A stretch of 64,000 bases of DNA from positions 510,526 to 574,525 of the forward strand of contig NZ_LT635836.1 of the NCBI RefSeq assembly GCF_900128475.1, read 5' to 3'. The notes beneath the pieces are model-generated. The model made no database searches. It saw nothing but the letters and a program-made list of their open reading frames with translations, and was not told the DNA's origin. Below are positions 40,058 to 48,202 of the stretch, one piece after another. Both the position numbers and the translations under genes were made by a program. This stretch comes from Mediterranea massiliensis (lineage in GTDB: Bacteria > Bacteroidota > Bacteroidia > Bacteroidales > Bacteroidaceae). The stretch's first letter is position 1; each line of letters starts with the position of its first letter.

Positions 40058-40806
40058 CGGGATATATCGGTTAATCGTTGTTTGACTGCTTCATAAATCA
40101 GGATACCTGCCGCCACGGATACGTTGAGCGACTCGATGGTACCCAGCATCGGTATCTTCACCCACTCGTCGCACAGGGCCAGGTTGTCGTAGGAAACGCC
40201 TTTGTCCTCGGCGCCCATGATGATGCACATCGGGCCGGTATAATCGGCCTTCGTGTAGTCGTAGTCGCCCTTCTCGGTGGCGGCCACAATGTGGAAGCCG
40301 CTGTTCTTGAGGTATTGCAGGGTGTCCTTCAGGCTCTGCTCGCGGCATACGGGCAAGGTGTGCAGAGCGCCGGCCGACGTCTTCACGGCATCGGCATTCA
40401 CCGTCACGCTGTTCTTGGCGGGGATGATGACGGCATCGACCGCCGCACACTCGCACGTACGGGCAATAGCTCCGAAGTTGCGCACGTCCGTCACACCGTC
40501 GAGCATCACGAAGAGCGGGTTCTTGCCCTGCTCGAAGAGGAAGGGTACGAGGTCTTCCGTCTTCTGGTAAGTGACGGCCGAGACAAAGGCCACCACGCCC
40601 TGGTGGTTCTTGCGCGTAATCTTGTTGATGCGCTCCACCGGCACCCGCTGGACGGGTATCAGCGTCCCCTTGAGGGCGACAAACAGCTCCTTGGACAGGT
40701 CGCTCTGTATGTCTCTCTTCACCAGTATCTTGTCGATGTCCTTGCCGGCCTGTATGGCTTCTATCACGGCACGGACGCCGAAAATCATTTCGCTTTTGTC
40801 TGTCAT
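40054..40806 (-). CDS. rlmB: 23S rRNA (guanosine-2'-O)-methyltransferase (RlmB/TrmH family)
   Basis: This is a SPOUT methyltransferase that most likely methylates guanosine 2251 in the P-loop of 23S rRNA. The 250 residues include an N-terminal substrate-binding domain (EMIFGVRAVIEAIQAGKDID) and the knot motifs: VMLDGVTDVRNFGAIARTCE, then CIIMGAEDKGVS and the C-terminal IPMLGTIESLNVSVAAGILI. The family also includes tRNA enzymes; the N-terminal domain favours RlmB. It lies 17 bases after recN. Confidence 0.93.
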   Translation of the reverse strand: MTDKSEMIFGVRAVIEAIQAGKDIDKILVKRDIQSDLSKELFVALKGTLIPVQRVPVERINKITRKNHQGVVAFVSAVTYQKTEDLVPFLFEQGKNPLFVMLDGVTDVRNFGAIARTCECAAVDAVIIPAKNSVTVNADAVKTSAGALHTLPVCREQSLKDTLQYLKNSGFHIVAATEKGDYDYTKADYTGPMCIIMGAEDKGVSYDNLALCDEWVKIPMLGTIESLNVSVAAGILIYEAVKQRLTDISR

Positions 40807-40823
40807 TCCTTTATCTTATTAGT

Positions 40824-42488
40824 TTATTTATCCAGTTTCAACAAGGCGCGGGCGTTGTTCAGCGCGGCCTCGGTCAGGGTGGCTCCACTCAGCATGTGGG
40901 CCAGTTCCTCTACCCGTTCGTCGTCGGTCAGGCGACGGATGTGGCTGTTCGTCTCTACCTCGTTGTCTTCCTTATAGACCTTATAGTGGGCCCGTCCACG
41001 CGCGGCAATCTGCGGCAGGTGGGTGATGCTGATGACCTGACGGTCGTTGTCGCCCATCTCCTGCATGATGTCGGCCATGCGGTCGGCAATCTCGCCCGAC
41101 ACGCCCGTGTCGATTTCGTCGAACACGATGGTGGGCAACTTGACGGCTCCGGCTATCATGGCCTTGACGGACAGCATAACACGCGCTATCTCACCACCCG
41201 AAGCCACCTGTGAAATGCTCTGCAACACACCGTTCTTGTTGGCCGAGAAGAGGAAATTCACCGTATCGGCCCCATGTACGCCCGGCTCTTTGCGAGTGCC
41301 GATTTCCACCTGAAAGCGTACGTTGGGCATGCCCAGCGGCACCAGCCGTGCGGACATCTGCCGCTCCACTTCGCGGGCGGCACGGGTACGCGCTTCGGTC
41401 AAGACCTGCGCCTGGGCGGTGACCTGCGTGAAGAGCTCCTTCACACGCGCTTCAAGGCGGGCGATGTCTTCGTCGGACGACGTAATGGCCGAAAGTTGCA
41501 AAGCATAGTTTTCCTGCAAGGAAAGCAATGCTTTGACCGTATCAACACGATGCTTTTGCTGGAGGGAATAAATGAGATTGAGGCGGGCGTTCACTTCGTC
41601 GAGGCGGGCGGGGTTGAATTCAACTTCTTCTTCCTTGTCGGCCACCTCCTGCGAAATGTCTTTCAGCTCGATGTAGACGCTGTCCAGGCGGTCGGCCAGC
41701 TCGCCTGCAGGAGCAAAGACCGAACGCAGGCCCATCATCGTATTCTGACAATCCTTCAAGGCTTCGAGCACGCTGCCTTCGTCGGCATTCAGTGCCTGTC
41801 CGGCCCTATAGAGACCGGCCTTGATGTCTTCGGCATGGGTCAGCATCTCCGCCTCCTGCTCCAGCTCTTCCTGTTCGCCGTCGGTAAGATTGGCTTCCTC
41901 CAGCTGCTCCAGCTGGAAACGGATGTAGTCTTCATCCGCACGGCTCTGTTCGGCACGGGCCACAAGCTCTTCCAGGTCCTGACGGGCCTGCCGCCAGTCG
42001 TTGTACAACTTCTGATAGGCGGCCAGCTCGGCCTCATCGTGCGCCAACAGGTCGAGCACGTTCAGCTGGAAGCCCTCCTTGTTGAGCAAGAGGTTCTGAT
42101 GCTGCGAGTGGACGTCGATGAGCAGTTCGCCCAGTTCCTTCATCTGCGCCAGCGAGGCGGGCGTATCGTTAATGAAAGCACGGCTCTTGCCCGAAGCATA
42201 GAGCTCGCGACGCAGGATGCACTCGTCTTCGTACTCCAGTTCGTTGGCTTCGAAGAAAGGCTTCATGCCATAGGCCGAAACATCAAAATGAGCTTCGATG
42301 ACACACTTCGTAGCCCCCTTGCGGATGGACTTCACGTCGGCACGCTGGCCCAGCAACAGGCCGATAGCCCCCAAGATAATGGACTTTCCGGCACCAGTCT
42401 CGCCCGTTATGACAGAAAAGCCACTATCAAAGCGGATGTCCAGCTTTTCTATCAACGCATAATTCTGTATGTAGAGTGAACGCAACAT
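40824..42488 (-). CDS. recN: DNA repair protein RecN
   Basis: RecN is an SMC-like ATPase that helps repair double-strand breaks by tethering DNA. The 554 residues have the N-terminal LRSLYIQNYALIEKLDIRFD, Walker A in ITGETGAGKSIILGAIGLLL, a central coiled coil (about residues 150-360, Glu/Ala/Leu-rich), the signature ISQVASGGEIARVMLSVKAM and Walker B in TIVFDEIDTGVSGEIADRMA. It sits between coaBC (17 bases upstream) and rlmB (17 bases downstream). Confidence 0.97.
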   Translation of the reverse strand: MLRSLYIQNYALIEKLDIRFDSGFSVITGETGAGKSIILGAIGLLLGQRADVKSIRKGATKCVIEAHFDVSAYGMKPFFEANELEYEDECILRRELYASGKSRAFINDTPASLAQMKELGELLIDVHSQHQNLLLNKEGFQLNVLDLLAHDEAELAAYQKLYNDWRQARQDLEELVARAEQSRADEDYIRFQLEQLEEANLTDGEQEELEQEAEMLTHAEDIKAGLYRAGQALNADEGSVLEALKDCQNTMMGLRSVFAPAGELADRLDSVYIELKDISQEVADKEEEVEFNPARLDEVNARLNLIYSLQQKHRVDTVKALLSLQENYALQLSAITSSDEDIARLEARVKELFTQVTAQAQVLTEARTRAAREVERQMSARLVPLGMPNVRFQVEIGTRKEPGVHGADTVNFLFSANKNGVLQSISQVASGGEIARVMLSVKAMIAGAVKLPTIVFDEIDTGVSGEIADRMADIMQEMGDNDRQVISITHLPQIAARGRAHYKVYKEDNEVETNSHIRRLTDDERVEELAHMLSGATLTEAALNNARALLKLDK

Positions 42489-42505
42489 AATATCTTACTC
42501 CGTAT

Positions 42506-43729
42506 CTATCGGTTCAACACTTCGGCCAGCCGGGCAACAATGTCGGCGGCCACTTCATCCTTGGTTTTCAGCGGATACTCCGTACGGCCCTCGGCATCGA
42601 TAATGGTTACCTTGTTGGTGTCGCAGCGGAAGCCTGCCCCCTTGTCGTTCAGCGAATTCAAGACGATGAAATCCAGGTTCTTCCGCTTCAGTTTGTCTTC
42701 GGCATTCTGCTGCTCGTTGTGGGTTTCGAGCGCAAAACCCACCAACACTTTCCGTTCGGGAGAAGCAGCCTTCAGCCGTCCCAAAGCGGCGGCAATGTCC
42801 TGTGTGGGCTTCAAGGCGAGGGTCATGTCGCCTGTCTTCTCGCGCTTGATTTTCTCGTCGGCCACGTGTTCGGGCGTATAGTCGGCCACGGCCGCACAAA
42901 GGATGGCGGCATCGGCCTGCGGGAAGAGCGACGTGGCGGCTTCGTACATCTGCGCGGCCGACTCCACATCACGTCTTTCGGCCATCGGATAGCGGGTGTC
43001 ACGCTGTACGGGACCCGTCACAAGCAGGACACGGGCGCCACGGCTGGCACATTCGTCGGCAAGCGCAAAACCCATCTTGCCCGACGAATAATTTCCGATG
43101 AAGCGAACAGGGTCTATCTTTTCGTACGTGGGTCCTGTCGTTATCAGAATGGCCTTTCCCTTAAGGTCACCCTCCTGCGCTGCAAAGTATCGCTCCAGGT
43201 GGCGGATGATGTTTTCAGGTTCTTCCATACGTCCCTTGCCCACGAGGTGGCTGGCCAACTCGCCCGTACCCGGCTCGATGATGTGATTGCCATAGGAACG
43301 GAGCTTCTCCAAATTCTGCTGGGTGGACGGATGGGCAAACATGTCGAGGTCCATGGCCGGTGCGATGAATACGGGCGCCTTGGCCGACAGATACGTTGTG
43401 ATGAGCATGTTGTCGGCAATGCCATTGGCCATCTTGCCGATGGTGGAGGCCGTAGCGGGAGCAATCAGCATGGCATCGGCCCAAAGGCCCAGGTCCACAT
43501 GACTGTTCCACGTACCGTCGCGCTGGGCGAAGAACTCGCTGATGACAGGCTTGCTGGTAAGGGCAGACAGGGTAATGGGCGTGATAAACTCCTTGCCCGC
43601 AGGCGTGATGACCACCTGCACCTCTGCCCCACGCTTGATGAGGCCACGGATGATGTAGCAGGCCTTGTAGGCAGCAATGCTACCCGTAATGCCCAGAACA
43701 ATCTTCTTGCCTTTCAATACATTTGTCAT
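42506..43729 (-). CDS. coaBC: Phosphopantothenoylcysteine decarboxylase / phosphopantothenate-cysteine ligase
   Basis: CoaBC makes 4'-phosphopantetheine from phosphopantothenate and cysteine on the way to coenzyme A. The 407 residues have the FMN-dependent CoaC half (KIVLGITGSIAAYKACYIIR, catalytic His in TWNSHVDLGLWADA, APATASTIGKMANGIADN) and the CoaB half from about residue 190 (KAILITTGPTYEKIDPVRFI, GNYSSGKMGFALA, with the CTP-binding FVGFALETH). The substrate-clamp segment reads GELASHLVGKGRM without the Cys usual in LACG; PAMDLDMFAHP has Asp in place of the usual Asn. Whether these are lineage variants cannot be told here. It follows the exonuclease gene by 20 bases. Confidence 0.95.
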   Translation of the reverse strand: MTNVLKGKKIVLGITGSIAAYKACYIIRGLIKRGAEVQVVITPAGKEFITPITLSALTSKPVISEFFAQRDGTWNSHVDLGLWADAMLIAPATASTIGKMANGIADNMLITTYLSAKAPVFIAPAMDLDMFAHPSTQQNLEKLRSYGNHIIEPGTGELASHLVGKGRMEEPENIIRHLERYFAAQEGDLKGKAILITTGPTYEKIDPVRFIGNYSSGKMGFALADECASRGARVLLVTGPVQRDTRYPMAERRDVESAAQMYEAATSLFPQADAAILCAAVADYTPEHVADEKIKREKTGDMTLALKPTQDIAAALGRLKAASPERKVLVGFALETHNEQQNAEDKLKRKNLDFIVLNSLNDKGAGFRCDTNKVTIIDAEGRTEYPLKTKDEVAADIVARLAEVLNR

Positions 43730-43749
43730 AATCGGAAAGCCTCTCTGAT

Positions 43750-44520
43750 TTATTTATGTGCCAACTCACGCAAGCGGATTTTGGTGAGCATGGCCTTGGT
43801 GTTCAACGTAAAGTCACTGTTCAATATCCAGCCATAATAACCCGGATCGCGCTTCAGCACTTCGGCCACAGGCATGCCTTTGTACTTGCCAAAGTTGAAG
43901 ATTTCCACCCCTTTGTCATCGTAAACCATGCGACCTGCAAAATCCACATTCTTGTTGAAGCTGGAATAGTCGGACAGGAAAGCGACATCGTTCTGCAACT
44001 CCGGATAGCGATCGAGCTGCGCCATCAGCACCTCGTAAGTAGCCCTCGTATCGGCTTCAGCCGTATGGGCATCCTCCAGATTCTTGCCGCAATAGAACTT
44101 GTAGGCAGCAGAAAGCGTACGCTGCTCCATCTTGTGGAAGATGACCTGCACGTCAATAAACTTACGACGACTCAAGTCAATGTCCACTTCGGCACGCAGG
44201 AATTCTTCGGCCAGCAGAGGAATGTCGAAACGGTTGGAGTTGAAGCCGGCCAAGTCGCATCCCTCGATGTCATTGGCCACACTGCGCGCCACTTCCTTGA
44301 AGGTAGGGCAGTCGGCTACATCGGCATCATAAATGCCATGAATGGCCGAAGCGGTTTCGGGAATGTGCATTTCAGGATTGATGCGCATCGTCTTGGATTC
44401 TTCATTGCCATTGGGATATACCTTGAGATAGCAGATTTCCACGATACGATCGCTATTGATATTGGTACCGGTGGTTTCCAAATCGAAAAACACCAGCGGA
44501 TTCTTCAAATTCAGTTTCAT
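43750..44520 (-). CDS. DnaQ-like 3'-5' exonuclease
   Basis: This 256-residue DEDDh exonuclease is of the DNA polymerase III epsilon type. Exo I is LVFFDLETTGTNINSDRIVE, Exo II is GFNSNRFDIPLLAEEFLRAE and Exo III is EDAHTAEADTRATYEVLMAQ. A C-terminal segment after residue 190 (EIFNFGKYKGMPVAEVLKRD) resembles a short DUF3820-type domain seen in other Bacteroides exonucleases. The ATG at 44520 is preferred over one four codons upstream. It lies between dnaN and coaBC and may work in proofreading or repair. A 14-bp hairpin separates it from dnaN. Confidence 0.93.
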   Translation of the reverse strand: MKLNLKNPLVFFDLETTGTNINSDRIVEICYLKVYPNGNEESKTMRINPEMHIPETASAIHGIYDADVADCPTFKEVARSVANDIEGCDLAGFNSNRFDIPLLAEEFLRAEVDIDLSRRKFIDVQVIFHKMEQRTLSAAYKFYCGKNLEDAHTAEADTRATYEVLMAQLDRYPELQNDVAFLSDYSSFNKNVDFAGRMVYDDKGVEIFNFGKYKGMPVAEVLKRDPGYYGWILNSDFTLNTKAMLTKIRLRELAHK

Positions 44521-44553
44521 ATTGCAATTCATTATTGACAGCCGACAAACGAA

Positions 44554-44621
44554 CGAGTTGACAAGACCATAAAGCCATCCTGACCGAAGTCCTTTTTTCG
44601 CTTTAGCGTCTTGCCAACTCG
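44554..44621 (-). other. Long-armed hairpin between dnaN and the exonuclease gene
   Basis: Arms CGAGTTGACAAGAC (44554-44567) and GTCTTGCCAACTCG (44608-44621) pair with one mismatch around a 40-base loop. There is no T-run, so it is more likely an RNA processing or stability element than a terminator. Confidence 0.6.
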
Positions 44622-44655
44622 CAGGCCTTGCCGACCTTTTTCGCTATTTGTTTGT

Positions 44656-45780
44656 TCAATCGTTCAACATCATAGGCATCAACAACATCAACAGGTCTTC
44701 ATTCTCTTCCTGCTCCACAGGAATGATGACGCCCGCCCGCGAAGGATCGGCCAGCTCGATGACCACCTCTTCAGCGGAAATGTTGTTGAGGATGTCCAGC
44801 AGGAAGGTCGACTTGAAGCCGATGCTCATGTCATTGCCCTCGTACTGACAAATCTGTGTCTCTTCGGCAGAAGTAGAGAAGTCGATATCTTGAGCTGAGA
44901 TGGTAATCTGGTTCTTGCTCAAACGCAACTTGATCAGACTGCTGGCCTGAGAAGAGAAGATGGAGACACGGCGCAAAGCTCCTATCAGTGACTGGCGGTC
45001 TACCGTCACCTTGTAGGGATTGTTCTGAGGAATGACCGAATTGTAGTTGGGATAACGTCCTTCTATCAGACGGCACACCATGCGATAGCCTTCCAGCGTA
45101 AAGACAGCATTGCGTTCGTCAAACTCAATGACCACCTGTCCCTGTTCCTTGGCAAGCAAGTTCTTCAACAAGTTGGCCGGCTTCTTGGGCAGAATGAAGG
45201 CCGCACGCTCATTGCCATGGGCAGCCAGTGTCTTGCACCGTACCAGCTTGTGACCATCCGAAGCAACCATCGTAATGTCGTCCGTCGTAATGTCAAAGTA
45301 GATACCGTTCATTACAGGACGGAGTTCATCGTCGGCCGTGGCAAATACCGAACGGTTGATGCCATTCAGCAACACCTGTGCATCAATTTCCACACGAACA
45401 GCATTGTCGCCCAACTGGGTCAGCTGAGGGAACTCATCGGCATTCTGTGCCATCAGACTATACTTACCGTTCTGATACTGCACATTGATTTCCAATGTTT
45501 CAAGATTGATTTCAAAAGAAAGCGGCTGTTCAGGAATTTCCTTCAAAGCATCCAGCAACGTCTTGGCCGTGACGGCGAAACGTCCGTCAGCGTCACTTTC
45601 GTTCACCTCCAAAGAGGTAACCAGAGTTGTCTCGCTGTCCGATGCTGTGACAGACAAGGTTCCGTCCTGCAAATCGAACAGGAAACAATCCAAAATGGGC
45701 AAGGCATTCTTCGAATTTATCACACGGCTAACGGCCTGCAAATGACCGGAAAGCGCAGTGCTCGACACAATAAATCTCAT
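44656..45780 (-). CDS. dnaN: DNA polymerase III beta sliding clamp
   Basis: DnaN is the ring-shaped clamp that holds the replicative polymerase on DNA. The 374 residues begin MRFIVSSTALSGHLQAVSRV. Three clamp domains of about 120 residues are recognisable, with DGTLSVTASDSETTLVTSLE, ISVFATADDELRPVMNGIYF and TISAQDIDFSTSAEETQICQ. The C-terminal LMLLMPMMLND matches the clamp ending PMRL-type region. It heads the minus-strand line dnaN-exonuclease-coaBC-recN-rlmB-pseudoprotease, with a full promoter at 45862-45831. Confidence 0.97.
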   Translation of the reverse strand: MRFIVSSTALSGHLQAVSRVINSKNALPILDCFLFDLQDGTLSVTASDSETTLVTSLEVNESDADGRFAVTAKTLLDALKEIPEQPLSFEINLETLEINVQYQNGKYSLMAQNADEFPQLTQLGDNAVRVEIDAQVLLNGINRSVFATADDELRPVMNGIYFDITTDDITMVASDGHKLVRCKTLAAHGNERAAFILPKKPANLLKNLLAKEQGQVVIEFDERNAVFTLEGYRMVCRLIEGRYPNYNSVIPQNNPYKVTVDRQSLIGALRRVSIFSSQASSLIKLRLSKNQITISAQDIDFSTSAEETQICQYEGNDMSIGFKSTFLLDILNNISAEEVVIELADPSRAGVIIPVEQEENEDLLMLLMPMMLND

Positions 45781-45830
45781 ATCTTCGTAATATTTTAGTT
45801 TTTTATCTCTTCAAGTTGACGTTTGCTGCA

Positions 45831-45862
45831 CAAAGTTAACAAAAGAATTTCCTACTGACAAA
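45831..45862 (-). promoter_or_regulatory. Promoter of dnaN
   Basis: On the minus strand the -33 TTTG is at 45862-45859 and the -7 box TAACTTTG at 45838-45831, with a 20-bp spacer. It is the likely promoter of the whole six-gene line. Confidence 0.7.
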
Positions 45863-45956
45863 GAATATGATGAGAAAAAACTGGGAAGAATGCTTCCTAT
45901 ATTCCTAAAAAAATGTAACTTCGCCCCATCAAAAATTAGAAAAAGCAACAATAACA

Positions 45957-46334
45957 ATGGAATTTACAGGAAAAATTATTGCCATACTGCAGCCTAGAAG
46001 CGGTACATCCAAGAACGGCAACGAATGGAAAGTACAGGAATACGTGATCGAAAACCACGACCAATATCCCCGCAAAATGTGTTTCGACGTGTTTGGCGCC
46101 GACAAAATAGAACAATTCAACATCCAGATGGGTGAAGAGCTGACCGTATCTTTCGATATCGACGCCCGCCAATGGCAGGACCGCTGGTTCAACAGCATCC
46201 GCGCCTGGAAAGTGGAACGTGTAGGCACAACCGCTACCGCTGCTCCCGCACCAGGCATGCCGACACCTCCACCGGCACCGACAGCAGCTCCTGAATTTAT
46301 AAGCGGAGACTCAACAGACGACCTGCCTTTCTGA
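45957..46334 (+). CDS. DUF3127 OB-fold-like protein with SSB-like tail
   Basis: This is a 125-residue protein of the Bacteroidetes family DUF3127. The first 88 residues look like an OB-fold barrel (MEFTGKIIAILQPRSGTSKN, then GNEWKVQEYVIE, EELTVSFDIDARQW and FNSIRAWKVERVG). A Pro/Ala/Thr-rich linker follows. The last seven residues, STDDLPF, resemble the acidic tip of single-stranded DNA-binding protein (DDDIPF) that recruits repair proteins. It is divergent from dnaN. A DNA-binding role with partner recruitment is inferred; no function is known for the family. Confidence 0.87.
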   Translation: MEFTGKIIAILQPRSGTSKNGNEWKVQEYVIENHDQYPRKMCFDVFGADKIEQFNIQMGEELTVSFDIDARQWQDRWFNSIRAWKVERVGTTATAAPAPGMPTPPPAPTAAPEFISGDSTDDLPF

Positions 46335-46371
46335 AATCAAAAAACGGACAAGAGGAAGCAACAGCTTCCAA

Positions 46372-48176
46372 ACAATGAGGCTGTCTCAAATAGACTTGAG
46401 ATGGCCTCTGTTTGTTTCATCTCAGATTGAAGTCATTTTTCTCAAAAGAGGAGTTTACAAACTTACTTTTGAAGATATCATTCTTTCAAACTGTTTATTC
46501 GTTGTCATAAGCCTCCTACGAGGCTACTTTTGCAAGATTATGTGCCATGGCTAGCAGTCCGAACTCAATCTCAACCTTCTTAAGTCCACGAAGATGGAAT
46601 CTCTTGAAGTGCTTGTTGTTCTTGAGGTTTCCAAATACAGCCTCCACATCCTGTGGTCGCTGACTGCGATATTTCAGACCTTCATCAGAGAGTAGCTTTT
46701 CACGTTCTCTTTTCTTGATTTTCCTCAGACGGTGATTTACCTGTACAATCCTTTCCGACTGGCTTCTGTGACACCGGCATCTTAACGGGCAGCCTTTACA
46801 GTTACGTGCTCTGTATCTTGATATGGTCTGCTCAAAACCGTTGTCTGTCGAACGCGTTATATCAGCAAGTCTTTCCATCCTTTGTCCCATCGGACAGTAC
46901 ATTCCGTCCGTTTCTTCATTATAGTAGAAGTTGGCAGACAGAAAAGGATCATTTCTGAAGTTCTTTTTCTGTTCCTTATGAAAATAATTGTACTTTATAA
47001 AGGTTTTAATGCCATGTCTGGAAGCATACAGATAGTTCTCTTCACTCCCGTATCCGGCATCACAGACAGATATGTCAGGGTATCTGTCGTAAAGGAAATG
47101 AAAATCATCCATATGCAGAGAATAGGTGGAGGTATCTCCCGCACACTGATGGAGGGTATAGTCCAGAATGAACTGCCTGTTGGTACTGATTTGGGTATTA
47201 TATCCGGGTTTGAGTTGTCCATTCCTCATATGGTCTTCTTTCATACGCATGAAGGTGGCGTCATTGTCCGTCTTTGAATAGCTGTTGCGTCCGTCAAGTA
47301 TCTTTCCCTGTGATTCATATTTCCTGAGCTGTTCTGGCCATGACTTCCTTACACGTCTTATCTTCGCTTTCATTTTCTTGTCCGCATCCACTTCATTCAG
47401 GGCATCATCAATCTGCTTGAGTGCCTTTTCTACTTTCTCCGGAGTGATATCCTGACAGGTGACCGGAGCGGAATCACGCAGTTCCTGTTTGGTGACAGAC
47501 TCGGCGTACTGCCATATCTCTTCAAGCTGTTCCGCGATTCTGACTATGCGGGTATGTATGGACTTGCCCCAGACGAACGTATAACGGTTGGCGTTCGCCT
47601 CCATCTTCGTCCCGTCGGTACAGGCTACATCCAGACTTACAAAACCTTCCGACACGAGAAACTTTACAATGGTGGCAAATATTGTCTTCAGTACATCCTT
47701 CAGCCGGCTGCTGCGAAAACGGTTGATGGTGTTATGATCAGGAGTCACATTGCCGGTAAGCCACATGAGGCGGATGTCATTGCGACAGAATTCTTCTATG
47801 CGACGGCTGGAATAGATATTACGCAAATAAGCATAGACAAGAATTTGAAGCATCATACGTGGGTGGTACGCAGAACAGCCTTTAGGGGAATACTTACGGT
47901 AAAGTTCTTCAAGGTTTATCTGTTCAATGATACGGTGAACAACACGGACTGGATCGTTCTGGGGGATAAAATCGCCTAAACATGGAGGTAAAAGCAGATT
48001 ATCGTTGGATGTGTAACTTTTAAACATTATCTTTGGGATATCTTAACTTGGTTCCCTAAGATACAAAAAATTAGGGAAACGGGCAAGTTCTGGCTGAGAG
48101 AAGTTAGGGCTTGCCCATTTTTTTTTGTAGACACAAAAAAGGCCATCTCAAAGTTTATTTGAGACAGCCCCATTGT
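46372..48176. mobile_element. IS1182-family insertion sequence, apparently intact
   Basis: This element of about 1.8 kb has long inverted repeats: left 46372-46406 and right 48141-48176 share ACAATG-RGGCTGTCTCAAATA and GAGATGGCC with one indel and a few changes. It carries one uninterrupted transposase gene on the minus strand. The left end lies two bases from a small hairpin GGAAGC/GCTTCC (46354-46369) after the DUF3127 gene, and the right end is 27 bases from the stop of the next gene. No clear target duplication is seen. The gaps inside (46407-46515, 48028-48140) hold nothing else. Confidence 0.92.
46516..48027 (-). CDS. IS1182-family transposase (DDE type)
   Basis: This 503-residue transposase has an N-terminal domain typical of IS1182 (LLLPPCLGDFIPQNDPVRVV, then YHPRMMLQILVYAYLRNIYS and the helix SSRRIEEFCRNDIRLMWLTG with TPDHNTINRFR). 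The catalytic core follows: FVSLDVACTDGTKMEANANR with the first Asp, then DISVCDAGYGSEENYLYASR with the second, and QRPQDVEAVFGNLKNNKHFK with the Glu. A cysteine group (CKGCPLRCRCHRSQ) is present. The frame is open throughout, so it may be active. Confidence 0.95.
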   Translation of the reverse strand: MFKSYTSNDNLLLPPCLGDFIPQNDPVRVVHRIIEQINLEELYRKYSPKGCSAYHPRMMLQILVYAYLRNIYSSRRIEEFCRNDIRLMWLTGNVTPDHNTINRFRSSRLKDVLKTIFATIVKFLVSEGFVSLDVACTDGTKMEANANRYTFVWGKSIHTRIVRIAEQLEEIWQYAESVTKQELRDSAPVTCQDITPEKVEKALKQIDDALNEVDADKKMKAKIRRVRKSWPEQLRKYESQGKILDGRNSYSKTDNDATFMRMKEDHMRNGQLKPGYNTQISTNRQFILDYTLHQCAGDTSTYSLHMDDFHFLYDRYPDISVCDAGYGSEENYLYASRHGIKTFIKYNYFHKEQKKNFRNDPFLSANFYYNEETDGMYCPMGQRMERLADITRSTDNGFEQTISRYRARNCKGCPLRCRCHRSQSERIVQVNHRLRKIKKREREKLLSDEGLKYRSQRPQDVEAVFGNLKNNKHFKRFHLRGLKKVEIEFGLLAMAHNLAKVAS

Positions 48177-48202
48177 ATTATCTCATCCACATGCCGTTAC
48201 AT

